Shown here in pieces: positions 33,664 to 42,032 of a stretch of DNA of 64,000 nt. The stretch comes from an uncultured Oscillospiraceae bacterium. Its GTDB lineage: Bacteria > Bacillota > Clostridia > Oscillospirales > Acutalibacteraceae. The notes beneath the pieces are model-generated. The model was not told where the DNA came from. It saw nothing but the letters and a program-made list of their open reading frames with translations, and made no database searches. The position numbers and the translations under genes were made by a program. The stretch covers positions 32,356 through 96,355 of the forward strand of contig URFL01000009.1 of NCBI GenBank assembly GCA_900547105.1. The letters run 5' to 3'. The first letter of the stretch is position 1, and each line of letters starts with the position of its first letter.

Positions 33664-34488
33664 ATGAACGTGTTCGTATTTCATAAACGGCAGATGCAGG
33701 TGGCGATTTTGTGCGCGCTGTTGGTTGCGGCGGTGCCGTTGCTGGCAGTGGCGATCACCCGCGAGCGGTTGACCACCGCCGGCGCGGACAATACCAATTG
33801 GGGACTCAGCTTTCAGCAGGAGGGACAGCCGCCGGTGGGCAACGCCTCGGCGGAGTATCTCAAACCATTTGGCGCCTACTATGTGGGGGATACCGGCAAA
33901 AAAACGCTGTACATTACCTTTGATGCCGGCTTTGAAAACGGCAACACCCCTGCCATTTTGGATGCGCTGAAAAAGCACAAGGTTTCTGCCACCTTCTTTT
34001 TGGTGGGCAACTACATCAAAACCAGTCCCGAGCTGGTTCGGCGCATGGTGGCGGAGGGACACACCGTCGGCAACCACACCGCCTCGCATCCGGATATGTC
34101 CCGCATCGCGGACAAAGCCGCGTTTCAAAAAGAGCTGCAATCGCTGGAGCAGGCGTATCAGCGGGTGACCGGGCAGGAGATGCTGAAGCTATATCGTCCG
34201 CCGCAGGGCAAATTCAGCGAATCCAACCTGAAAATGGCGAACGAAATGGGCTATGCCACCGTGTTTTGGAGCCTTGCGTATGTGGACTGGTATGTGGACG
34301 ACCAGCCCACCCGCGAGGCGGCGCTGAGCAAGCTGCTGCCTCGCACCCACAACGGCGCGGTGGTGCTGCTGCACAGCACCTCGTCCACCAACGCCGCCAT
34401 TTTGGATGAGCTGCTTACCAAGTGGGAACAGCAGGGCTATACCTTTGGCACGCTGCCCGAACTGTGCGGGTTAAAGGCCGCCCGCTAA
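33664..34488 (+). CDS. pdaA: Polysaccharide deacetylase, PdaA-like (muramic-lactam pathway)
   Basis: A 274-residue exported NodB-fold deacetylase. A signal anchor (about 10-30) is followed by NWGLSFQ and a NodB domain with motif 1 ITFDAGFENG (Asp), the zinc motif GNHTASHPD and RPPQGKFSE. The layout and NWGL opening match PdaA, which deacetylates N-acetylmuramate so that muramic-delta-lactam can form in spore cortex. The ATG at 33664 follows a GAGGAGGGAA RBS; an upstream in-frame start is AT-rich non-coding. It supports a sporulating host. Confidence 0.88.
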   Translation: MNVFVFHKRQMQVAILCALLVAAVPLLAVAITRERLTTAGADNTNWGLSFQQEGQPPVGNASAEYLKPFGAYYVGDTGKKTLYITFDAGFENGNTPAILDALKKHKVSATFFLVGNYIKTSPELVRRMVAEGHTVGNHTASHPDMSRIADKAAFQKELQSLEQAYQRVTGQEMLKLYRPPQGKFSESNLKMANEMGYATVFWSLAYVDWYVDDQPTREAALSKLLPRTHNGAVVLLHSTSSTNAAILDELLTKWEQQGYTFGTLPELCGLKAAR

Positions 34489-34494
34489 AGCGCA

Positions 34495-34522
34495 GTGCCC
34501 GCCGGATTCTTCCGACGGGCAC
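34495..34522. terminator. Hairpin between pdaA and small protein gene
   Basis: A 12-bp stem with one mismatch and a TTCT loop between convergent genes. There is no U tract, so termination is uncertain. Confidence 0.4.
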
Positions 34523-34527
34523 CGTGT

Positions 34528-34710
34528 TCACGCCCATTCCGACCGGCGCAGCTGTTCCACATAATCCTGCATTTCCTCGAACGAGCGCAGATCCTGCGCC
34601 TCGATCTTTTGGCGAAACTGCTCCGGCAGCGAGCAAAAATATTCGTAGCAGGACAGATCGCTGTTCAGCAGATCCGCCAGCCCCAGTTGATAGTGTTGTT
34701 CGTGTTGCAT
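34528..34710 (-). CDS. Small protein, paralogue of the adjacent 64-residue protein
   Basis: A 60-residue acidic, helical protein. It shares with its upstream neighbour the pattern L-N-x-D-x-x-x-Y-x-[YF]-F-x-SLPE, then about 15 residues, then S/A-x-EEM-x-x-Y. It has no signal peptide or membrane segment. It lies 11 bp downstream of the paralogue, so the two form an operon created by tandem duplication and divergence. I do not recognise the family. Confidence 0.7.
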   Translation of the reverse strand: MQHEQHYQLGLADLLNSDLSCYEYFCSLPEQFRQKIEAQDLRSFEEMQDYVEQLRRSEWA

Positions 34711-34721
34711 AGCGTGGATGG

Positions 34722-34916
34722 TCAGGCTTTCAGCAGCAGCGTTTGGATATAGGCCCGCATCTCCTGCGCCGAGGCAAAGCCCCGTTGCCGGGCGCGTTCG
34801 TTCACCTGCGCCTGAATATCCTCCGGCAGCGAGAAAAACGCGCGGTCATACATCCCGTCGTTTTGCAGATAGGTTTGCAAATTGATCAGATCGTTGCCGT
34901 AGGCTCCGTTTTCCAT
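34722..34916 (-). CDS. Small protein with RBS inside a terminator stem
   Basis: A 64-residue protein starting MENGAYGNDLINLQTYLQND, with FFSLPEDIQAQV and ASAQEMRAYIQTLL; related to the downstream 60-residue protein. The start codon lies 7 nt after the degV terminator hairpin. The only Shine-Dalgarno-like sequence (AGGGGTGA) is the 3' arm of that stem, so translation from read-through mRNA would need the stem to open. No separate promoter was recognised. Confidence 0.7.
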   Translation of the reverse strand: MENGAYGNDLINLQTYLQNDGMYDRAFFSLPEDIQAQVNERARQRGFASAQEMRAYIQTLLLKA

Positions 34917-34922
34917 CAAAAA

Positions 34923-34956
34923 ATCACCCCTGTGTTAGTGTGACACAGGGGTGATC
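34923..34956 (-). terminator. Terminator of degV
   Basis: A 13-bp stem (ATCACCCCTGTGT with ACACAGGGGTGAT) with a 6-T run in the minus direction. Its 3' arm doubles as the RBS region of the next gene. Confidence 0.88.
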
Positions 34957-34980
34957 GAAATTGCACGGAAAATGTTAGCG

Positions 34981-35835
34981 TTATTTGGTCATAAACAGCA
35001 CGCCCAGCGTGTTGGGGCCGCAATGCGACGAGATGGTGCAGCCGGCGCGGGTGACCAGAATTTCATCAAAATCAGCGTATTGCTTGATCAGCTCGCGCAC
35101 CATCTCCACCCGCTCATCCGAAATACCGGAGTGGGTGATGAAGATGCGGTCTTTTTTCAAATCGGTGCGGCCTTCCAACCGGTCGCGCACATATTGCGAC
35201 AACGCTTTGTCCAGCGTGCCGCGGTATTTTTTGCCGACCGACATTTTGCCGCTGGTGTTGTCCACCTCAATGCAGGGCTTGAGGCTGAGCAAATTGGCAC
35301 CCAGCTTCGCCAGTGCCGAGCAGCGGCCGCCCTTGTGCAAAAATTCCAGCGTGTCGATCACAAAGCTGGCGTGGCAGCGCGCGGTCGCTTCGTTCAGCTC
35401 CTGCACGATCTGCTCGATCGGCATACCGGCGGCAATGCGCTCGGCGGCTTCGATCACCAGCAAGCCGGTGCCGGAGGACAGGTTGCGGCTGTCGATCGCG
35501 TACACACCGTCCATCTCTTCGGCCGCCATACGGCAGTTGTTATACGCCGCGGACAGCCCGGAGCCGATCGTGATATGGATCACATCGTAGCCCTGCTGCA
35601 CAAACGGCTGCCAGAACTCCTGATATTCCGCGGTGTTGATGGCGGCGGTCTTCGGCAAAATGTGTTTTTCACGATACACGCGGTAAATATCATCGGGAGT
35701 CAGATCCACCCCGTCGCCGTGCATCACCCCGTCCAGTATCACATGAAAGGGATAAAACTGCACATGATACCGTTCGCGCAGGACATCGCCCAGATCGCAG
35801 GTGCTGTCGGCACACAGCATGATCGGTTTAGCCAA
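34981..35835 (-). CDS. DegV family fatty-acid-binding protein
   Basis: A 284-residue DegV-fold protein that binds a fatty acid, probably for the FakA/FakB kinase pathway in which FakB presents fatty acid for phosphorylation. Conserved features are the N-terminal CADSTCDL, TAAINTAEY, ITIGSGLSAAYNN and DTLEFLHKGGRCS motifs and THSGI near the C-terminus. No fakA (DAK-like) gene is in the window. It has its own promoter and terminator. Confidence 0.92.
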   Translation of the reverse strand: MAKPIMLCADSTCDLGDVLRERYHVQFYPFHVILDGVMHGDGVDLTPDDIYRVYREKHILPKTAAINTAEYQEFWQPFVQQGYDVIHITIGSGLSAAYNNCRMAAEEMDGVYAIDSRNLSSGTGLLVIEAAERIAAGMPIEQIVQELNEATARCHASFVIDTLEFLHKGGRCSALAKLGANLLSLKPCIEVDNTSGKMSVGKKYRGTLDKALSQYVRDRLEGRTDLKKDRIFITHSGISDERVEMVRELIKQYADFDEILVTRAGCTISSHCGPNTLGVLFMTK

Positions 35836-35873
35836 AGGAAAAACCTCCTTGCTTTTCTACATAATTTCATAAT

Positions 35874-35902
35874 AGTATACCACGCCCGCCGCCGCTGTGC
35901 AA
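35874..35902 (-). promoter_or_regulatory. Promoter of degV
   Basis: On the minus strand, TTGCAC (35902-35897) and TATACT (35879-35874), spacing 17 bp, with TGG extending the -10. Confidence 0.7.
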
Positions 35903-35981
35903 CCGACCCGCGCGGAAAATTTTTGCAAAAAATGTCGGTGTGTTGCCCAAAGCGATGCGGCAAAAACGCTCCCGGAAATAT

Positions 35982-36010
35982 TTGACGAAAAGGGGGCGCT
36001 ATGATATACT
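35982..36010 (+). promoter_or_regulatory. Promoter of the ruvCAB operon
   Basis: TTGACG (35982-35987) and TATACT (36005-36010) are 17 bp apart, 30 bp before the ruvC start. Confidence 0.75.
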
Positions 36011-36040
36011 AAAACGGATTAGCAAATAGGAGGCGGTCGC

Positions 36041-36538
36041 GTGGTCATTCTGGGGATCGACCCGGGCTATGCCATTGTGGGATGGGGCGTGGTGCGCTAC
36101 GAGCGGGCACGATTTAAGCCGCTGGCGTTTTCCGCCATCACCACCCCGGCGGGAATGGAGTTTTCCGACCGGTTGGAACGCATTTATGCCGAAACCTCGC
36201 TGCTGCTGGCAACCCATCATCCGGATGCCGTGGCGGTGGAAAAGCTGTATTTTAAGAACAACCAGAAAACCGCCATCGACGTGGCGCAGGCGCGCGGCGT
36301 GATTTTGCTGGCGGCGCGGCAAGCGGGGGTGCCGCTGTATGAATATACCCCTCTGCAGGTGAAGAGCGCCGTGACCGGCTATGGCAAAGCGGAAAAGCCG
36401 CAGGTGATGGAGATGACCCGTCGCCTGCTCGGGCTGCGCGCTGTGCCCCGCCCGGACGATACGGCGGATGCGCTGGCGATCGCCATCTGCCACGGGCAGA
36501 CCGGCGGTACCGCGCTGAAACGAAGTTTGATGAAATGA
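36041..36538 (+). CDS. ruvC: Holliday junction resolvase RuvC
   Basis: Cleaves Holliday junctions in complex with RuvAB. The 165-residue protein starts at GTG with GGAGG upstream and begins VILGIDPGY, where D7 is the first catalytic acid. The second (E in AVEKLYFKNN) and the C-terminal pair (RPDDTADALAIA) are present. First gene of ruvC-ruvA-ruvB; its stop is 10 bp before the ruvA ATG. Confidence 0.95.
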   Translation: MVILGIDPGYAIVGWGVVRYERARFKPLAFSAITTPAGMEFSDRLERIYAETSLLLATHHPDAVAVEKLYFKNNQKTAIDVAQARGVILLAARQAGVPLYEYTPLQVKSAVTGYGKAEKPQVMEMTRRLLGLRAVPRPDDTADALAIAICHGQTGGTALKRSLMK

Positions 36539-36548
36539 GGTGTGGGCG

Positions 36549-37160
36549 ATGCTGTACAGTGTAAAAGGCAAGCTCGCGGTAGCCACCCCCAATATGGCGG
36601 TGATCGAATGCGGTGGTGTGGGATTCCGGTGCCACATCACCATGAACACGGCGCGCCAGCTGCCCGCTATCGGCGGCGAAGCGATGCTGTATACCATCAT
36701 GAATGTGCGGGAGGACGCGATCGAGCTGTTCGGCTTTGCCGACCAGTCGGAGCTGAACTGCTTTAAGCAGCTGACCGCCATTACCGGCGTGGGTCCGAAA
36801 GCGGGATTTGCCATTTTGTCCGAGCTGTCGCCGCAAAAGGTGGCACTGGCAGTGGCGGGCGGCGATTTCAAAACGCTGACCCGTGCGTCCGGCGTGGGGC
36901 CCAAGCTGGCGCAGCGCATCGTGCTGGAAATGAAAGATAAAGTGGACAGCCTGTCCGCCGCGGCGGGGCTGTCGATGGAGGATCTGCCGGCGACCGGCGT
37001 GGTTTCGGCGGCGGGCAACGCCGCCGAAGCGGTGAGCGCGTTGACCGTGCTGGGATTCAGCGCGTCGGAAGCATCGGCGGTGGTCGGCAAGCTGGACAGC
37101 GCGCTGCCGGTGGAGCAGCTGGTGCGCGAGGCGCTGAAACAGCTGGCGACCCGCGCGTAA
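36549..37160 (+). CDS. ruvA: Holliday junction branch migration protein RuvA
   Basis: A tetrameric junction-binding protein. The 203-residue protein has an N-terminal OB fold (MLYSVKGKLAV to ELFGFADQSE), tandem helix-hairpin-helix motifs (LTAITGVGPKAG and LTRASGVGPKLAQRI) and a C-terminal RuvB-binding domain (AVSALTVLGFSASEA). The ATG at 36549 has GAGGTG 7 bp upstream and is favoured over a GTG nine bases earlier that overlaps the RBS. Confidence 0.95.
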   Translation: MLYSVKGKLAVATPNMAVIECGGVGFRCHITMNTARQLPAIGGEAMLYTIMNVREDAIELFGFADQSELNCFKQLTAITGVGPKAGFAILSELSPQKVALAVAGGDFKTLTRASGVGPKLAQRIVLEMKDKVDSLSAAAGLSMEDLPATGVVSAAGNAAEAVSALTVLGFSASEASAVVGKLDSALPVEQLVREALKQLATRA

Positions 37161-37187
37161 CGCACAAACGAAAGGAGATTCGCACTC

Positions 37188-38216
37188 GTGGGCGACGAAA
37201 TGGATTACGAAGACCGGATGGTCTCGGCGGAATGTCTGCCGGAGGACGACGGGGATAACCCCCTGCGCCCGCGGGCATTCGCGGATTATATTGGGCAAAC
37301 TAAGGTAAAAGAAAATCTGGCGGTGTTTATCGACGCCGCCAAAATACGCGGTGAAGCGCTGGATCATGTGCTGCTGTATGGCCCTCCGGGGTTGGGCAAA
37401 ACCACGCTGGCGGGCATTATCGCCAACGAAATGGGCACCAATTTGCGCATCACCTCCGGTCCTGCGCTGGAACGGGCGGGCGATCTGGCGGCGCTGCTGA
37501 CCAATCTGGAACCGGGCGATGTGCTGTTTATCGACGAAATTCACCGCCTGTCCCGCACGGTGGAGGAAATTCTGTATCCCGCGATGGAGGACTTTTCCAT
37601 CGACATTATCAACGGAAAAGGGCAGGGCGCGGCGTCTATCCATCTGCCGCTGCCGCGCTTTACGCTGATTGGCGCGACCACCCGTGCCGGGCAGCTGTCC
37701 GCGCCGCTGCGCGACCGGTTCGGCGTGCTGATGCGGTTGGAGCTGTACACACCGGAGGAGCTGGGGCAGATCGTGGCGCGCAGCGCCAAGATCCTCGGTA
37801 TCGACTGTGACCACGACGGCGCGTTGGAGATCGCCTCCCGCAGCCGCGGCACACCGCGTATCGCCAACCGGATGCTCAAGCGGGTGCGGGATTTTGCGCA
37901 GGTGATGAACCATGGCGAGATCAACGCCGACACCGCGCGCCAGGCGCTGGATCGGCTGGAAGTGGACGAACTGGGGCTGGATATGGTGGATCGGCGAATG
38001 CTGACCGCCATGATTGACCATTACAACGGCGGTCCGGTGGGATTGGACACGCTGGCGGCGGTAATCGGCGAAGAAGCGGTCACCATCGAGGATGTATACG
38101 AGCCGTATCTGATGCAGATCGGGTTTATCAACCGCACCCCGCGGGGGCGGGTGGTGCTGCCTGCGGCGTATGCGCATTTGGGAATTCCGTATCAAGGTCA
38201 ATTGACTTTATCATAA
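37188..38216 (+). CDS. ruvB: Holliday junction branch migration ATPase RuvB
   Basis: The hexameric AAA+ motor of branch migration. The 342-residue protein has Walker A GPPGLGKTT, Walker B LFIDEIHR, sensor motif LIGATTRAGQLS and a winged-helix C-terminus ending GRVVLPAAYAHLG. GTG start with AAAGGAG about 10 bp upstream. It follows ruvA by 27 bp. The family length is normal. Confidence 0.96.
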   Translation: MGDEMDYEDRMVSAECLPEDDGDNPLRPRAFADYIGQTKVKENLAVFIDAAKIRGEALDHVLLYGPPGLGKTTLAGIIANEMGTNLRITSGPALERAGDLAALLTNLEPGDVLFIDEIHRLSRTVEEILYPAMEDFSIDIINGKGQGAASIHLPLPRFTLIGATTRAGQLSAPLRDRFGVLMRLELYTPEELGQIVARSAKILGIDCDHDGALEIASRSRGTPRIANRMLKRVRDFAQVMNHGEINADTARQALDRLEVDELGLDMVDRRMLTAMIDHYNGGPVGLDTLAAVIGEEAVTIEDVYEPYLMQIGFINRTPRGRVVLPAAYAHLGIPYQGQLTLS

Positions 38217-38232
38217 GGAGTGGGAGATAGTT

Positions 38233-39582
38233 ATGGGACGTTTATTTGGAACCGACGGCGCGCGAGGCGTCGCCAACCGGGAGCTGACCTGCGAACTGGC
38301 TATGAACATCGGGCGGGCTGCCGCCAAGGTGCTGATCTCGGCGGAGCATCGCCGTCCGAAAATTCTGGTGGGTAAGGATACCCGCGCCTCCGGCGATATG
38401 CTGGAAACCGCGCTGGCGGCCGGGCTGTGCTCGGTGGGCGCGGATGTGTATATGCTGGGCGTGGTGCCCACCCCCGCGGTGGCGTATCTGGTCAAAAAAT
38501 ACGGCGCCCAGGCGGGTGTGATGATCTCCGCCTCGCACAACCCCTGCGAATACAACGGTATCAAGATTTTCAGCGGCGAAGGTTATAAGCTGTCCGACGC
38601 GCTGGAAGAGGAGATCGAAGCCATCGTGCTGGACGGCGCGGAAGAACTGCCCTGTCCCGAGGGCGGCGATGTGGGGCGTGTGCGGATGTGCGACACCGCG
38701 GTGGACGATTATGTGCAGCATCTGCTGACGGTAGCGGATGTAGACTTGAAGGGCATGAAAATCGCGGTGGATTGTGCCAACGGTTCCGCCAGCACCACGG
38801 CGCGCAAGCTGTTTGCGGCGTTGGGCGCGGATGCGCTGATCCTGAACGACCAGCCGGACGGCGTGAATATCAATGATAACTGCGGTTCCACCCATATCGA
38901 TAACTTGGGCGCGTTTGTGAAAGAGCACGGCTGCTTTGCCGGTGTGGCGTTTGACGGCGATGCCGACCGCTGCCTGGCGGTGGACGAAAACGGCGTGGTG
39001 GTGGACGGCGACCAGATCATGGCGGCGTTGGCGCTGGATATGAAGCAAAACGGCGAGTTGTCCGGCAACGCGGTGGTGGGTACCGTGATGTCCAACCTCG
39101 GGTTTCGCCGCTGCTGCGAAAAGCACGACATTCTGCCGGTAGCCACCAAGGTGGGCGACCGCTATGTGCTGGAAGAAATGCTGAAACAGGGCTACGCGCT
39201 GGGCGGCGAGCAGTCGGGACACATCATCCTGCTGAAACACGCCACCACCGGTGACGGTCAGATGTCAGCGGTGAAGCTGCTGACCGCTTGCCGCCGGCAG
39301 CAAAAAGCGCTGTCCGACCTGTGCGGCGTGATGGACAAATATCCGCAGGTGCTGAAAAATCTGCGGGTGACCAACGACCAAAAAGCAGCGTTTACCCAAA
39401 GCACGCCGATTGCCGACGCGATTGCTGCGGCGGATCAGTCGCTGGGCGAGGATGGCCGCATTCTGGTGCGTCTGTCCGGCACCGAGCCGTTGATCCGCGT
39501 GATGGCGGAAGGCAAGGATCAAGGCGAGATCGAGCAGCTGGTGAACGATCTGGCGGATCAGATTTTGGCACTGTTGGGGTAA
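38233..39582 (+). CDS. glmM: Phosphoglucosamine mutase
   Basis: Interconverts glucosamine-6-phosphate and glucosamine-1-phosphate for UDP-GlcNAc and peptidoglycan synthesis. The 449-residue protein begins GRLFGTDGARGVAN. The catalytic phosphoserine is S101 in MISASHNP, the metal loop is DGDADRC, and the sugar loop (GGEQSGHIIL) and phosphate loop (RLSGTEPLIRVM) are intact. It lies 16 bp after ruvB and is likely co-transcribed. Confidence 0.96.
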   Translation: MGRLFGTDGARGVANRELTCELAMNIGRAAAKVLISAEHRRPKILVGKDTRASGDMLETALAAGLCSVGADVYMLGVVPTPAVAYLVKKYGAQAGVMISASHNPCEYNGIKIFSGEGYKLSDALEEEIEAIVLDGAEELPCPEGGDVGRVRMCDTAVDDYVQHLLTVADVDLKGMKIAVDCANGSASTTARKLFAALGADALILNDQPDGVNINDNCGSTHIDNLGAFVKEHGCFAGVAFDGDADRCLAVDENGVVVDGDQIMAALALDMKQNGELSGNAVVGTVMSNLGFRRCCEKHDILPVATKVGDRYVLEEMLKQGYALGGEQSGHIILLKHATTGDGQMSAVKLLTACRRQQKALSDLCGVMDKYPQVLKNLRVTNDQKAAFTQSTPIADAIAAADQSLGEDGRILVRLSGTEPLIRVMAEGKDQGEIEQLVNDLADQILALLG

Positions 39583-39586
39583 GAGC

Positions 39587-40453
39587 ATGAGAGAAGCAAA
39601 AAACTGGCAGGATTACGAGCTGCTGGATGCCTCGGACGGCGAGCGGCTGGAACGGTGGGGAGATATCATCCTCATTCGTCCCGACCCGCAGATCTTGTGG
39701 CACACTCCCAAAACGCATCCGCTGTGGAAACGGGCGCACGCGCGCTACCATCGTTCCAACAGCGGCGGCGGGCAGTGGCAGACCTATCGCCCGATTCCGG
39801 ACAGCTGGCAGATTCGCTACGGCGATTTGCGGTTCCAGCTGAAACCGATGGGCTTTAAGCACACCGGCTTGTTTCCGGAGCAGGCGGTCAACTGGGATTA
39901 TATGACCGAACTCATCCAAAATGCCGGGCGACCGATCCGGGTGCTGAACCTGTTTGGTTACACCGGCGGAGCTACGCTGGCGTGCTGCCGCGCGGGGGCA
40001 CATGTGACCCATGTGGATGCCTCCAAAGGGATGGTGGCGTGGGGCAAAGAAAACGCGGTGCTGTCCGGGCTGGCGGATCGATCGATGCGCTGGTTGGTGG
40101 ACGACTGCGGCAAGTTCGTCCAGCGCGAACAGCGGCGGGGCAACACCTACGATGCGATTCTGATGGATCCGCCGTCTTACGGTCGGGGTCCCGGCGGCGA
40201 GGTATGGAAGCTGGAGGATCAGATTTACGATCTGGTGGCACAGTGTCTGCCCATTCTGTCCGAACACCCCCTCTTTTTTATCATCAATTCCTACACCACG
40301 GGGCTGTCTCCGTCGGTGATGCAGTATATTTTGGGTGCGCTGATGCAGCCGCGCTTCGGTGGCGTGACCACCGCCGATGAGATCGGGCTGCCGGTCACGG
40401 CGTCGGGGTTGACGCTGCCTTGCGGCGCCACCGCCATCTGGTCGGAACGCTGA
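39587..40453 (+). CDS. Class I SAM-dependent methyltransferase (RlmI/RlmK-like)
   Basis: A 288-residue Rossmann methyltransferase. The SAM motif I is VLNLFGYTGGATLACC; motif IV is MDPPSYGRG followed by EVWK, the pattern of 23S rRNA methyltransferases of the RlmI/RlmK (COG1092) group. The N-terminal PUA domain of RlmI is missing; instead there is a short domain (WHTPKTHPLWKRAHARYHRS). The target base is unknown. The start follows glmM by 4 bp. A repeat block follows, with no clear terminator. Confidence 0.85.
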   Translation: MREAKNWQDYELLDASDGERLERWGDIILIRPDPQILWHTPKTHPLWKRAHARYHRSNSGGGQWQTYRPIPDSWQIRYGDLRFQLKPMGFKHTGLFPEQAVNWDYMTELIQNAGRPIRVLNLFGYTGGATLACCRAGAHVTHVDASKGMVAWGKENAVLSGLADRSMRWLVDDCGKFVQREQRRGNTYDAILMDPPSYGRGPGGEVWKLEDQIYDLVAQCLPILSEHPLFFIINSYTTGLSPSVMQYILGALMQPRFGGVTTADEIGLPVTASGLTLPCGATAIWSER

Positions 40454-40459
40454 AAAGCG

Positions 40460-41100
40460 CCCGCATCAGGGCAGAAATGGCGCGATCAATGCGGAAAACA
40501 CGCTCTATCTCATCCGGGACGATGTGGGCATCGCCCCCTACGCAGAGATTGCGATACTTGCAGATACCCCCAAGTCTTCCCCTTGGAGGTAATTCCCCCG
40601 CGCGCGGGGGAAATGTCGGCGTAGCCGACAAAAGGGGCCCGTCTTCGGGAGAAAAAGGGGGACCGCCGAACGGCGGTGGATGAGGTGTCCAAAACCCAAT
40701 AAAACTTCCGGCGCGCCAAAGCCTCCCTTGTGTAAAGGGAGGTGGCACAGCGTTAGCTGTGACGGAGGGATTGTAGCGAAAACGGTAGACCTAAATGCCG
40801 TCCGTCGGACGGCGACAATCCCCCAGTCACGACTAAAGTCGTGACAGCCCCCTTTACTCAAAGGGGCCATGCGCCCGCTACCAGAAAGTGCTTGCCTTTC
40901 CACCTCATCCGCTTCGCTTTGCTCAGCACCCTCTCCTCAAGGAGAAGGCTTGCGCCCGCCACGAGTAAGGGCGTTTGCTTGTGGGACAATGTGGGCATCG
41001 TCCCCTATGCAGAGATTGCGATACTTGCTGCCTCTCCGCAAGGCTCCCTCTGACGAGGGAGCTGTCGAGCGTTAGCGAGACGGAGGGAGAGATGGGATTG
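40460..41100. repeat. Intergenic repeat mosaic D
   Basis: No gene. It contains a GGGACGATG/CATCGCCCC hairpin (40516-40541), a CTTCCCCTTG...GGTGGATGAGGTG module (40573-40687), a distinct long palindrome (40718-40870), a CACCTCATCCGCTTCGCT module (40900-40955), another GGGACAATG/CATCGTCCC hairpin (40981-41005), and a solitary left arm of the R2 palindrome (41041-41092). Confidence 0.82.
40718..40870. repeat. Second type of palindromic repeat
   Basis: Imperfect inverted arms (GCCTCCCTTGTGTAAAGGGA and its partner CCCCCTTTACTCAAAGGGGC) enclose paired CAGCGTTAGCTGTGACGGAGGG-like and CACGACTAAAGTCGTGACAG hairpins. It is unrelated in sequence to R2 but of similar size and shape, and is found once here. 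Confidence 0.65.
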
Positions 41101-41187
41101 TGCTGAAACAAAGGCGTAAGCAGAATCTGTTTTTCTCAGTTATAAGCGAATCATGATGATACCCTAACATCAGAAAGGAACACGGTC

Positions 41188-42030
41188 ATGGCCATGCTGA
41201 CGGCACAACAGGTGCGTTTTCAATATGAATATCCCGATGAACCGCCGGTTGTGGTGCTGGACGGCATTGACTTGACGGTGGAAAAAGGGACGTTTGTGGC
41301 GTTGCTGGGTCACAACGGCTCCGGCAAATCCACCATGGCGCGGCATTTTAACGCACTGCTGCTGCCCACCGGCGGATGTGTGCTGGTGGACGGCGTGGAC
41401 ACAAAGGATGAAACCCGCCTGTATGATATTCGCCGCACGGTCGGGATGGTGCTGCAAAACCCGGATAACCAGCTGGTGTCCACCGTGGTGGAAGAGGATG
41501 TGGCGTTTGGCCCGGAAAATATGGGGGTCGAGCCACGCGAGATCCGCCGCCGGGTGGACGATGCACTGAAACAGGTGGGAATGTACGAATACCGCCTGCA
41601 CACCCCGCATAAATTGTCCGGCGGACAAAAACAGCGGGTCGCTATCGCCGGTGTGCTGGCGATGCAGCCGGATTGTCTGGTGCTGGACGAACCCACCGCT
41701 ATGCTTGACCCGCAAGGGCGGCAGGAGGTGTTGTCCACCATCCACCGCCTGAACCGCGAACGCGGTATGACGGTGGTGCTGATTACCCATTATATGGAGG
41801 AAGCCGCCACCGCCGATCGGGTGGTGGTGATGGATGGCGGCCGGATGATGATGGACGGTGCGCCGGATCAGGTGTTTTCGCAGGTGGAATCGCTGCGCCG
41901 GCTGGAACTGGATGTGCCCCAGCCCACCGAGCTGTGCGATGTGCTGCGGCGCGCGGGCGTGTCGCTTCCCGTCGGAGTGCTGACGGTGGAGCAATGCGTG
42001 GACGCGCTGGCGGCGGCATGGGAGGTGTGA
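41188..42030 (+). CDS. ecfA1: ECF transporter ATPase EcfA1
   Basis: A 280-residue ATPase of an energy-coupling-factor vitamin transporter. Walker A is GHNGSGKST, the signature LSGGQKQRVAIAG, Walker B CLVLDEPTAMLDP, and the Q-helix region VLQNPDNQLVSTVVEEDVAFGPEN is typical of EcfA. It forms the motor with EcfA2 and EcfT and works with separately encoded S-components (none is adjacent, so this is a shared group II module). Followed directly by ecfA2. Confidence 0.93.
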   Translation: MAMLTAQQVRFQYEYPDEPPVVVLDGIDLTVEKGTFVALLGHNGSGKSTMARHFNALLLPTGGCVLVDGVDTKDETRLYDIRRTVGMVLQNPDNQLVSTVVEEDVAFGPENMGVEPREIRRRVDDALKQVGMYEYRLHTPHKLSGGQKQRVAIAGVLAMQPDCLVLDEPTAMLDPQGRQEVLSTIHRLNRERGMTVVLITHYMEEAATADRVVVMDGGRMMMDGAPDQVFSQVESLRRLELDVPQPTELCDVLRRAGVSLPVGVLTVEQCVDALAAAWEV

Positions 42031-42032
42031 GC

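Noticed and set aside
36252..38201. 649-residue minus-strand open frame over ruvCAB
   Set aside because: Arg/His/Gln-rich composition typical of antisense GC-rich frames; ruvC, ruvA and ruvB are certain.
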